A DNA stretch of 64,000 bases from Virgisporangium aurantiacum (lineage in GTDB: Bacteria > Actinomycetota > Actinomycetes > Mycobacteriales > Micromonosporaceae). The stretch spans positions 44,141-108,140 of the forward strand of contig NZ_BOPG01000082.1 of assembly GCF_016863635.1 (NCBI RefSeq), in the 5' to 3' direction. The notes under the pieces are model-generated. The model was given only the letters and a program-made list of their open reading frames with translations. It was not told the DNA's origin and made no database searches. Below, piece by piece: positions 16,255 to 23,927 of this stretch (positions are counted from its first letter, which is position 1; every line of letters starts with the position of its first letter). Both the position numbers and the translations under genes were made by a program.

Positions 16255-16920
16255 GTGAACCTGACAATTGTCGCCGCGACCGGCGGAATCGGCCGGCAAC
16301 TCGTGGCACAGGCCCTGGCCGCGGGCCACGACGTGACCGCGGCGGTCCGGAATCCGGCCAACCTGCCGGCCGGACTGCGGGCGGTGAAGGTGGACCTCGC
16401 GACGCCCGACCCGGCGGCCCTGGCCGAGGCGGTGGCCGGTGCCGACGCGGTGCTGTCCGGCCTGGGCGCCCGTGGCAAGGCCGACTTCGGCGTCGCCGAG
16501 CGGGGGACGCGCGCCGTCGTCGCGGCGATGAAGGAGACGGGCGGGCGCCGCCTCGTCGTGGTCAGCGCCGCGCCGATCGGCACCGTGCCGTCGCCCGACC
16601 GCCCCAACCCGCCCCGGCACGACCCCGGCGACGGGTTCCTGATGCGGCACCTGGCGGCGCCGATCGTCAAGCGCGTGTTCCGGGACCACTACACCGACCT
16701 GGCCCGGATGGAGGACGTGATCCGCGACAGCGGCCTCGACTGGACGATCGTCCGCCCGCCGCAGCTCACCGACAAGCCGTTGACCGGGGTCTACCGGACG
16801 GCGTACGAACGGAACCTGCGCCGCGGTCTCAAGATTTCGCGGGCCGACGTCGCGCACTACATGCTGCACGCTCTCGCGCAGCCGGGGACGATCGGCCGGA
16901 TCGTGGGGGTTTCCACGTAG
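16255..16920 (+). CDS. NAD(P)H-binding epimerase/reductase-like protein
   Basis: A 221-residue atypical SDR. The N-terminal loop reads IVAATGGIGRQLV, so the usual leading Gly of the GxxGxxG motif is Ala. VLSGLGARGK and VVVSAAPIG follow at the expected strands, and DWTIVRPPQL near the C-terminus is the family hallmark. Such NmrA-like proteins bind NADPH and act as redox sensors or reductases. It diverges from the ECF41 gene, the classic neighbour arrangement for ECF41 targets. Start GTG 16255, with AAGGGAG six bases upstream. No clear ECF41 promoter was found on its own strand. Confidence 0.85.
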   Translation: MNLTIVAATGGIGRQLVAQALAAGHDVTAAVRNPANLPAGLRAVKVDLATPDPAALAEAVAGADAVLSGLGARGKADFGVAERGTRAVVAAMKETGGRRLVVVSAAPIGTVPSPDRPNPPRHDPGDGFLMRHLAAPIVKRVFRDHYTDLARMEDVIRDSGLDWTIVRPPQLTDKPLTGVYRTAYERNLRRGLKISRADVAHYMLHALAQPGTIGRIVGVST

Positions 16921-16950
16921 AAATGGAGCCCGGCTCGCCGGGCTCCATTT
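16921..16950. terminator. Bidirectional hairpin terminator
   Basis: AAATGGAGCCCGG (16921-16933) and its exact reverse complement (16938-16950) flank a four-base loop. The A-run on one side and T-run on the other let it serve both convergent genes. It begins one base after the stop of the NAD(P)H-binding gene and ends four bases before the 3' end of the GH65 gene. Confidence 0.85.
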
Positions 16951-16954
16951 ATCA

Positions 16955-19393
16955 CTATCTCGGTGCGCGCTTCACCGGCGCGCGGCCGTGCGGCTGGTGC
17001 ACCGCCGGCCGGTCCTGCGGCAGCGGCGGGATCGCCATTACGGTCGGCTGGCTGCTGGTGATCGTCACCGGCTCGCCGTGGTGGCGGATCGGCAGCGTGC
17101 TGCCGTCGGTGCCGTTGCGCAGCGAGTACGTCACCTCGTTCGGCCGGACCTCCAGCCGCAGCCGCAGCCCCCGCCACAGCAGCGAGAACTCCATGCGTTC
17201 CAGGTGCTCCGGCAGGCGCGGCGCGAACGACAACTGCCCGCCGTGGTCGCGCATGCCGCCGAACCCGCACACCAGCGCCAGCCACGAACCGGCCAGCGCC
17301 GCGACGTGCAGGCCGTCGCTGGTGTTTCCGGCCAGGTCGTGCAGATCGACCAGCGCGGCCTCGGCGAGGTAGTCGTGGGCCAGTTTCAGGTAGCCCACCT
17401 CGGCCGCGAGCACCGCAAGCGTGCACGCCGACAGCGACGAGTCGCGCACGGTGAACTGCTCGTAGTGGACGAAGTTGCGCTGCTTCTCTTCGAACGTGAA
17501 CGAGTCGCCGCACCAGTGCAGCGCGAGCACGAGGTCGGGCTGCTTGATGACCTTCTTCCGGTAGATGTCGAAGTACGGGAAGTTCAGCAGCAGCGGGAAC
17601 TTCTCCGACGGCGTGTTCTCGAAGTCCCACTCCTGCAACCGGGTGAAGCCCCCGTGCTGCTGGTGGACCCGCAGCTCCTCGTCGTACGGGAGATGCATGG
17701 CCGCGGCGGCGACCCGCCACGCCTTCGTCTCGTCGTCGCTGACCTCGAGCTCGGCGGCCTTCTCCGGGTGCCGGCCGGCGGCGTCGGCCGCGTGCACCAG
17801 GTTCCGCTGGGCCATGAGGTTCGTGTAGAGGTTGTCGTTGACGATCGCGGTGTACTCGTCGGGGCCGGTCACGCCGTCGATGTGGAACTTGCCGTGCCGG
17901 TCGTGGTGCCCGAGCGAGTGCCACAGCCGCGCGGTCTCCACCAGCAGTTCCAGCCCGGTGTCGCGCTCGAAGTCGTCGTCGCCGGTGGCGTTGACGTAGC
18001 GCGTCACCGCCGCCGCGATCGCCGCGTTGTTGTGGAACGCCGCCGTGCCGGCCGGCCAGTACGCCGAGCACTCCTGGCCGCGCACGGTGCGCCACGGGAA
18101 CGCCGCGCCCCTGAGCCCGAGCGTCTGCGCCCGCTCCCTCGCCAGGTCGAGCGTGCTCTGCCGCCAGCGCAGGACGTGCGCCACCACCGCCGGTTGGGTG
18201 TAGGTGAGCGCCGGCAGCATGAACATCTCGGTGTCCCAGAAGATGTGGCCGTCGTAGCCCGGGCCGCTCAGACCCTTCGCCGGGATCGACCGGTTCTCCG
18301 ACCGGGCACCGCTCTGCAGCAGGTGGAACAGCGCCAGCCGCACCGCCTGCTGGATCTCCGGGTCGCCGTCGAGCTGCACGTCGGAGGCGTCCCAGAACAC
18401 GTCGAGGTACTCGCGCTGCTCGCGGCACAGCCCGTCCCAGCCCGCGTAGCGGGCGCTGGTGAGGGCGGCGCCGACCTGGTCGCGCAGCGCCGGCAGCGAC
18501 CGCCGGCTCGACCAGCCGTACGCGACCATCTTGACGATGCGCAGCTTCTCGCCCGGCTTCAGCACACACGCGACGGTGGTGCGCACCCAGTCGGGGAAGG
18601 ACTCGGTCTTCACGTCGACCTTGCCCGGCGCCTCGACCACGTGGTCCATCGCCGACGCCATGCGCAGCCCGCTGGCCCGCGTCTGGTGCACGAGCAGGCC
18701 GCCGGAGGTCCCGGTGACGAGGTGCTCCTCCGACACGAGCGGCGCTTCGAGCGCCTTCTCGACCCGGGGGTCGGCCCGCGTCGTCGGCAGCTGCTCGTTC
18801 GCGACAAGCTCCGATTGGACGATCAGCCGGAGCGTCTCGTCGACCGCCTCGACCTCGTAGCAGATCGCCGCGATCGCCCGGTGGGTGAACGACACCAGCC
18901 GCGTCGAGTTGACGCGCACCGCGTCACCCGCCGGCGACGCCCACTCCAGTTCCCGGTGCAGGGTGCCGGCGCGCAGGTCGAGCACCCGCTCGTGCGAGCG
19001 CAGGTCGCCGTACCGCACGTCGAACGGCTCGTCGTCGACCAGCAGCCGGATCGGCTTGCCGTTGGTGACGTTGACGATGGACTGACCCGATTCCGGGAAC
19101 CCGTAGCCGGCTTCCGCGTACGGCAGCGGGCGCAGTTCGTAGAACGAGTTCAGGTACGTGCCCGGCAGCCCGTGCGGCTCACCCTCGTCGAGGTTGCCGC
19201 GCAGGCCGATGTGCCCGTTCGACAGCGCGAAAATCGATTCCGACCAGGGCAGCTGCTCCAGGTCGAGGTTCTTCTCCCGAACCGCCCACGGCTCCACCTC
19301 GTACTTGGGGAGCGGGCGCTCCTCGTCGTCGAGGATCTGGACGTAGTCGTCGCCTTGAACGTAGTCGTCGGGAGACTGGACGTAGTCGTTCAC
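16955..19393 (-). CDS. Glycoside hydrolase family 65 protein (disaccharide phosphorylase type)
   Basis: An 812-residue GH65 protein with an N-terminal beta-sandwich (about 30-290), a linker, and an (alpha/alpha)6 barrel (about 345-690). The general-acid Glu is E513 in VTGPDEY, and other barrel signatures are FWDTEMFMLP and FPWRT. A small C-terminal beta domain follows. GH65 enzymes phosphorolyse maltose, trehalose, kojibiose or nigerose to beta-glucose 1-phosphate, though some are hydrolases. The upstream phosphoglucomutase, coupled by a four-base overlap, supports phosphorolysis. The N-terminus has three DYVQ repeats not expected in the family. The pair recalls M. tuberculosis Rv3400-Rv3401. 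Confidence 0.93.
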   Translation of the reverse strand: MNDYVQSPDDYVQGDDYVQILDDEERPLPKYEVEPWAVREKNLDLEQLPWSESIFALSNGHIGLRGNLDEGEPHGLPGTYLNSFYELRPLPYAEAGYGFPESGQSIVNVTNGKPIRLLVDDEPFDVRYGDLRSHERVLDLRAGTLHRELEWASPAGDAVRVNSTRLVSFTHRAIAAICYEVEAVDETLRLIVQSELVANEQLPTTRADPRVEKALEAPLVSEEHLVTGTSGGLLVHQTRASGLRMASAMDHVVEAPGKVDVKTESFPDWVRTTVACVLKPGEKLRIVKMVAYGWSSRRSLPALRDQVGAALTSARYAGWDGLCREQREYLDVFWDASDVQLDGDPEIQQAVRLALFHLLQSGARSENRSIPAKGLSGPGYDGHIFWDTEMFMLPALTYTQPAVVAHVLRWRQSTLDLARERAQTLGLRGAAFPWRTVRGQECSAYWPAGTAAFHNNAAIAAAVTRYVNATGDDDFERDTGLELLVETARLWHSLGHHDRHGKFHIDGVTGPDEYTAIVNDNLYTNLMAQRNLVHAADAAGRHPEKAAELEVSDDETKAWRVAAAAMHLPYDEELRVHQQHGGFTRLQEWDFENTPSEKFPLLLNFPYFDIYRKKVIKQPDLVLALHWCGDSFTFEEKQRNFVHYEQFTVRDSSLSACTLAVLAAEVGYLKLAHDYLAEAALVDLHDLAGNTSDGLHVAALAGSWLALVCGFGGMRDHGGQLSFAPRLPEHLERMEFSLLWRGLRLRLEVRPNEVTYSLRNGTDGSTLPIRHHGEPVTITSSQPTVMAIPPLPQDRPAVHQPHGRAPVKRAPR
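19339..19391. repeat. Three short direct repeats at the 5' end of the GH65 gene
   Basis: The unit GGACGTAGTCGTC (with one or two changes) occurs three times in 53 bases and encodes DYVQ three times near the N-terminus of the GH65 protein. The spacings are unequal, so it may be a slipped-strand expansion. It lies immediately next to the stop of the phosphoglucomutase gene, so expansion would not disturb that frame. Confidence 0.7.
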
Positions 19394-20172
19394 GCTTGTT
19401 CCTCGTCCAGGAGCTCGGAAAGATCGCGCACGACGATGTCGGCACCCTGTTCGCTCAGCTCGGCCGCCTGCCCGACCCGGTCGACCCCGACGACGTAGCC
19501 GAAGTTGCCGGCCCGGCCGGCGGCGACGCCGGCCAGCGCGTCCTCGAAAACGGCGGCCTCGGCCGGCGACACGTTCAGGTGACGCGCGGCGGCCAGGAAC
19601 GTGTCGGGCTCCGGCTTGCCGCGCAGGCCCTCCTGGCGGGCGACGATGCCGTCGACGATGTACTCGATGTACTGGTCGAGGCCGGTCGTACGGAGCACGT
19701 CGCGGGCGTTGGCGCTGGCGGAGACGACGGCGCGGCGGAGCCCCGCGGCCTCGGCGGCGCGCAGGTACGCGAGGGAGCCCTCGAACACGTCGACGCCCTT
19801 TTCGCGAATGATCTTCAGGAGCAGTTGGTTCTTCTTGTTGCCCAGGCCGTTGACGGTGTCGGCGCCGGGCTGGTCCTCCGGAGTCCCCTCGGTCAGCGTG
19901 ATGCCACGCGATGCGAGAAAGGTTCGGACGCCGTCGGCGCGCGGGCGGCCGTCGACGTATCGGTTGTAGTCCGCTTCGGGATCGAACGGAACGAAGGGTT
20001 CCCCGGTCTTTGCTGAACGGTCCTTAAGGAACTCGTCGAACGTCGCCCGCCAGGCCGCATTATGAACGGCAGCGGTTTGGGTAAGCACGCCATCGAGGTC
20101 GAACAGGCATGCTTTGACGGTGGTGGGCAGGCCTAGCACATCGAGAATGTACATGCTGATAACCAATGCCAC
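19390..20172 (-). CDS. Beta-phosphoglucomutase-family HAD hydrolase
   Basis: A 260-residue haloacid-dehalogenase protein. The nucleophile loop FDLDGVLTQT has Asp25 (nucleophile) and Asp27 (acid/base). A four-helix cap follows with YNRYVDGRPR, then VVSASANA (motif II), GKPEPDTF (Lys, motif III) and VFEDALAGV (motif IV). It should convert beta-glucose 1-phosphate, made by GH65, to glucose 6-phosphate. The cap insert KTGEPFVPFDPEADYN is typical of this group. Start is uncertain: GTG 20172, ATG 20154 and GTG 20139 are in frame and none has a good ribosome binding site, so a leaderless transcript is possible. It diverges from galE. Confidence 0.92.
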   Translation of the reverse strand: MALVISMYILDVLGLPTTVKACLFDLDGVLTQTAAVHNAAWRATFDEFLKDRSAKTGEPFVPFDPEADYNRYVDGRPRADGVRTFLASRGITLTEGTPEDQPGADTVNGLGNKKNQLLLKIIREKGVDVFEGSLAYLRAAEAAGLRRAVVSASANARDVLRTTGLDQYIEYIVDGIVARQEGLRGKPEPDTFLAAARHLNVSPAEAAVFEDALAGVAAGRAGNFGYVVGVDRVGQAAELSEQGADIVVRDLSELLDEEQA

Positions 20173-20217
20173 GCACCGGTCCGAAATCCCGGTGTAACCG
20201 GGTCGTCATGCCACAAT

Positions 20218-21222
20218 GTGCCGGTGACGAAGGTACTGGTAACCGGCGGGGCCGGGTACATCGGCAGCACCGTGTGCTCCGCGCTCCTCGACCGGGGGAT
20301 CCAGCCGATCATCCTCGACAATCTCGTCACCGGTCGTGAGCAGTTCACCGAGGGGCGCGTTTTCTACCGGGGCGACATCGCCGACGGCGCGCTGGTCGAC
20401 GAGATCTTCGCGGTGCACCCGGAGATCTCGGCCACCATCCACTGCGCGGCGCTCATCGTCGTGCCGGAGTCGGTCGACAACCCGCTGCGGTACTTCCGCG
20501 AGAACGTCTCGAAGACGGTGGATCTGCTCGACCATCTACGGCGTAACGGCTGCGAGCGGGTGCTTTTCAGTTCATCGGCGTCGATGTACAAGCCGGGCAG
20601 CGACTTCGCGGTCGACGAATCCGCCGCGATCGAGCCCACCAGTCCCTACGCCCGAACCAAGTTCATGGTCGAGGGGATCCTGGAAGACGTGGCCGCGGCC
20701 GGCCAGCTGCGGGCCGTCTCGCTGCGGTACTTCAATCCCATCGGCGCCGACCCGAAGATGCGCACCGGCCTGCAGACCCGCAATCCGTCCCACGCCCTGG
20801 GCAAGATGATCGTGGCGTGGGAGGCCGGCGAGACGTTCACGATCACCGGCGTCGAATGGCCCACCCGCGACGGCACCGGCATCCGCGACTACATCCACGT
20901 GTGGGACCTGGCCCTCGCCCACGTGCAGGCCGTCGTCCGGTTCGACGAGATCCTGCCCCCCGACGGCAAGCACGGCTACGAGGCGATCAACCTCGGCACC
21001 GGCAACGGCACCACGGTGCGCGAACTGGTGGCCGCGTTCAACGCGGTGATCGGCGGCGAGCTGCCGGTGGCCGAGGCGCCACCCCGGCTGGGTGACGCGG
21101 CGGGCGCGTTCACCCGCAGCACGCGCGCCGCGACCCAGCTGGAATGGGAAGCGAAGTTCACGATCGAAGACGGCATCCGCCACTCGCTGGAGTGGCGGAC
21201 GCTCGACAACGAACGGTCGTAA
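20218..21222 (+). CDS. galE: UDP-glucose 4-epimerase (GalE-type)
   Basis: A 334-residue extended SDR. It has GGAGYIGS at residues 10-17, Ser in SSSAS near 121, the Tyr144-x-x-x-Lys148 pair in YARTK, and the substrate-side motif LRYFNPIGADP. These are the marks of UDP-galactose 4-epimerase, which links galactose and glucose metabolism at the nucleotide-sugar level. GTG 20218 or GTG 20224 may be the start; both are close to the predicted transcription start. Galactose use fits the GH35-type gene 2.7 kb downstream, though the two are not in one operon. The gene ends directly against the convergent PEBP gene. Confidence 0.9.
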   Translation: MPVTKVLVTGGAGYIGSTVCSALLDRGIQPIILDNLVTGREQFTEGRVFYRGDIADGALVDEIFAVHPEISATIHCAALIVVPESVDNPLRYFRENVSKTVDLLDHLRRNGCERVLFSSSASMYKPGSDFAVDESAAIEPTSPYARTKFMVEGILEDVAAAGQLRAVSLRYFNPIGADPKMRTGLQTRNPSHALGKMIVAWEAGETFTITGVEWPTRDGTGIRDYIHVWDLALAHVQAVVRFDEILPPDGKHGYEAINLGTGNGTTVRELVAAFNAVIGGELPVAEAPPRLGDAAGAFTRSTRAATQLEWEAKFTIEDGIRHSLEWRTLDNERS

Positions 21223-21756
21223 CTAGCGCTGGTAGGTGCCGCGCAGGATGCCGCGGGCCAGCGTGTGGAAGGTCAGGTTGAAGCCCACGTAGGCGGGCGT
21301 CGCCGACGAGTCCAGCCCGAGGTCCTCGACGTCGAGCGCGTGCACCGCGAACACGTACCGGTGCACCACGTCGCCCTCGGGCGGCGCGCAGCCGCCGTAC
21401 CCGGCCTGCCCGTAGTCGTTGCGCGCGTGGATCACCCCGCCGGGCAGCGGGCCGGACCGCGCGGCGTCGGTGAGCAGTTCGGTGGTGTCGGCCGGAATCC
21501 CGACGAGCACCCAGTGCCAGAACCCGCTGCCCGTGGGCGCGTCGGGGTCGTAGCACGTCACGGCGAAGCTCTTGGTCTCCGCCGGGAATCCCGACCAGCG
21601 CAGGTGCGGGCTGGCGTTGTCGCCGCCGGCGCTGTCGTGCGCGTGCCGCTTGTCGAGCGGCTGGCCCTCGCTGAAGTCGTTGCTGGTCAACTCGAAGGTC
21701 GGCTTGACCGGCAGGATGTCGAACGGGTCGGGCGCTGTGCCGCGTTCAAGGCTCAT
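21223..21756 (-). CDS. PEBP-family protein (YbhB/YbcL type)
   Basis: A 177-residue phosphatidylethanolamine-binding-like protein. It has the ligand-pocket motifs SPHLRWSG, CYDPDAPTGSGFWHWVL and the central ARNDYGQAGYGGCAPPEGDVVHRYVF. There is no signal peptide, so it is cytoplasmic. Bacterial PEBP proteins bind anionic phosphate groups; their physiological role is mostly unknown. AGGAGCCCGCC gives a good ribosome binding site before ATG 21756. Confidence 0.93.
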   Translation of the reverse strand: MSLERGTAPDPFDILPVKPTFELTSNDFSEGQPLDKRHAHDSAGGDNASPHLRWSGFPAETKSFAVTCYDPDAPTGSGFWHWVLVGIPADTTELLTDAARSGPLPGGVIHARNDYGQAGYGGCAPPEGDVVHRYVFAVHALDVEDLGLDSSATPAYVGFNLTFHTLARGILRGTYQR

Positions 21757-21861
21757 GGCGGGCTCCTATCAGGCGCTGGAATCAGAACTCACGCTACCGG
21801 CCCCATTCGGTTACCGTGCATCGCATCGTGATCCATCGACTTCACTGCGGGGAGTGTCGCG

Positions 21862-22788
21862 ATGTCGTTGGTCGACCGGCGCCGGTCCTTGGTCCGGCCG
21901 TTGCTGCCGCAGCTGATCTGGGAAGGCGTGCTCCTCGTCGTCCTGGTGCTGCTGATCGCGATCGCCCGGGCCGCCGAGCCGGGGCTGTTCGGCAACGGGA
22001 CGCTCTGGGCGCAGTGGGCGATCATCGGTCTCATGGCGGCGGCCGCGGCGTTCTCGCTGCGGATGGGCACCCCGAACCTGGCGATCCCGGCGCTGGCCGC
22101 CTTCGGCGCCTCGGCTTTCGTCGGCGGGGTGAACGACCTGTCCCCGGTCTGGATCTCGGCGCTCACGGCGGTCATCGTCTGCCTGGCGTGCGGGCTGGCA
22201 CTGGGTGCGCTCGTGGGACTCACCGGCGTGCCGGCCTGGGCGGCGTCGCTCGGTGCGCTCGCGCTGCTGCAGGCCTATGCGGCCGCCTACACCGGGGGCC
22301 GGACCGAGCCGCTGCGCGGGCCCGCGATCTCGGCCAACGTCACCTGGTTCCTGCTGTTCGCGTTCATCTCGGTGCTCGGCGCCATCGCGTTGGCGACGCC
22401 CGCCGTGCGGGTCCGGCTCGTGTCGGCCGGCGCCGGGATGTCGGCGCGGCTGGTCACCTCGCTGGTCGGGCTCGGCGGGTCGTCGGCGCTGGCCGGCCTC
22501 GCCGGTGTGCTGCTGGCCGGCCACGCGCGGTCGACCGTCACCGTCCCGTTCGACCTGCTGCTGCTCGCGCTCGGGGTGGCGCTGATCGCCGGGGTCGGCG
22601 TGTACGGCGGCCAGGATCCGATCTTCGGTGTGGTGCTGGCCAGCGGCATCGCGGCGGTCATCGGCATGTGGACCGTGCTCGCCGGTGGCGCCTCGTGGTC
22701 ACAGCTCGTGCTGGCCGGCGTCCTGATCCTGCTCGGCCTGCTGGTGAGTTGGGTGATCGCCCTGATCAACCGCCGGTTGCCGGCCTGA
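21862..22788 (+). CDS. Orphan sugar-type ABC permease-like membrane protein
   Basis: A 308-residue protein with about eight to nine hydrophobic segments. The pattern resembles RbsC/BPD_transp_2 permeases: MRMGTPNLAIPALAAFGA near residue 75 and LGVALIAGVGVYGGQDPIFGVVLASG near 245, where ribose permeases carry their conserved Gly-rich loops. No ATPase or binding protein is adjacent, so the partner must be elsewhere or the gene has been reused. ATG 21862 is preceded by GGGGAG. A diverged family member of other function is possible. Confidence 0.65.
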   Translation: MSLVDRRRSLVRPLLPQLIWEGVLLVVLVLLIAIARAAEPGLFGNGTLWAQWAIIGLMAAAAAFSLRMGTPNLAIPALAAFGASAFVGGVNDLSPVWISALTAVIVCLACGLALGALVGLTGVPAWAASLGALALLQAYAAAYTGGRTEPLRGPAISANVTWFLLFAFISVLGAIALATPAVRVRLVSAGAGMSARLVTSLVGLGGSSALAGLAGVLLAGHARSTVTVPFDLLLLALGVALIAGVGVYGGQDPIFGVVLASGIAAVIGMWTVLAGGASWSQLVLAGVLILLGLLVSWVIALINRRLPA

Positions 22789-22853
22789 CGAGGGAACCCG
22801 TTACCGATCAGTGACGTACCTGTGAGTGAGGTTTACGTTCGGTTGGGGTGATC

Positions 22854-23927
22854 ATGGTGCTCGTCCGGTCTGCATTGACGCTGATCGTGGCGGCGTGCCT
22901 CTTCGTGGCCGTGCCGTCCGCGGGCCCGGCCGGTGCCGACCCCGCCGAGGACATCGCCGCCGACCTCCACCGTCAACTCGAAGCCGCGAGTCGCGGCTAC
23001 CTCGACGCCGAGGCCACCCTGGCCGGCTCCCGGCAGCGGCAGGCCGACCTGGCCGGTCAGCTCGGCGCCGCCGAGGCGAAGGTGGCGGCCGCGCAGCCGC
23101 AGGCCAACGAGATCCTCGCCGCCACCTACCGCACCGGCGGCTCGGCGTCCACCGCGTCGATGCTGCTGGGCAGCGGCTCGGCGGGCGGGTTCGTCGACCG
23201 GGCCGCCAGCCTGCGGGTGGTCGCGGCCCGGAACGAGCGCACGCTCCGCGAGCTGATCGCGCTCCGCCGCGACCTGGCCGCCAAGAAGACCGCGATCGAT
23301 GCCGAGGTCAAGCTCCAGGAGCAGCAACTCGCCGTGATGGCGAAGAAGAAAGCGGACGCCGAACGCGCGCTGGCCAGTTACGGCGGCGCCGCCGAGCAGG
23401 GCCCGCCCGCCGCCCAGCCGCCCGCTGCCCAACCGCCGGCCGGCTCCTCGGGTGGCGGCTCTTCGGGTGGCGGCTCTTCGGGTGGCGGCGGCAAGCCGCC
23501 GCCCGCCCAACCGCCGCCGGGAAACGGAACCTTCCCACCCGAACGCTGCTCCGTCGACGACCCGACGACGAACGGCTGCATCACCGCACGCACGCTGCAC
23601 GCGATGCGGCAGGCCCAGTCGGCCGGCTTCACCCGCTTCGTCTCCTGCTACCGCTCCCAGGAGGACGGCGGCGAACACCCCCGCGGCCGAGCCTGCGACT
23701 TCGCCGCCCAGAAGAACGGTTTCGGCGGCGTGGCCAGCGGCGGCGACCGCACCTACGGCGACAACCTGTCGGTCTACTTCATCGACAACTCCCGGCGCCT
23801 GGGCGTGCTGTACGTAATCTGGTTCAAGCGGATCTGGCTACCGTCGAGCGGCTGGCGCGCCTACAACCGCGGCCGCGGCGACCCGAGCAGCGACCACACC
23901 AACCACGTCCACCTGAGCATGCGCTAG
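22854..23927 (+). CDS. Secreted coiled-coil protein with C-terminal cell-wall-type domain
   Basis: A protein of about 358 residues. A signal peptide covers roughly the first 28 residues (LIVAACLFVAVPSAGPAGA). Then comes a coiled coil (about 32-180) of the kind found in NlpC/P60-associated secreted factors. A low-complexity linker of Pro/Ala and three GGGSS units follows, and finally a 130-residue domain with four cysteines and conserved His/Asp residues (ACDF, SSDHTNHVHLSM). This last domain resembles the ARB_07466-like/VldE domain next to peptidoglycan-binding regions. The overall plan resembles peptidoglycan-hydrolase regulators or inactive hydrolases. GTG 22848 is an alternative start. Confidence 0.75.
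   Translation: MVLVRSALTLIVAACLFVAVPSAGPAGADPAEDIAADLHRQLEAASRGYLDAEATLAGSRQRQADLAGQLGAAEAKVAAAQPQANEILAATYRTGGSASTASMLLGSGSAGGFVDRAASLRVVAARNERTLRELIALRRDLAAKKTAIDAEVKLQEQQLAVMAKKKADAERALASYGGAAEQGPPAAQPPAAQPPAGSSGGGSSGGGSSGGGGKPPPAQPPPGNGTFPPERCSVDDPTTNGCITARTLHAMRQAQSAGFTRFVSCYRSQEDGGEHPRGRACDFAAQKNGFGGVASGGDRTYGDNLSVYFIDNSRRLGVLYVIWFKRIWLPSSGWRAYNRGRGDPSSDHTNHVHLSMR

Noticed and set aside
23446..23500. GGCGGCTCTTCGGGT tandem units as a possible CRISPR or minisatellite
   Set aside because: They encode the Gly/Ser linker of the secreted protein in frame; simple coding repeat with no spacers.
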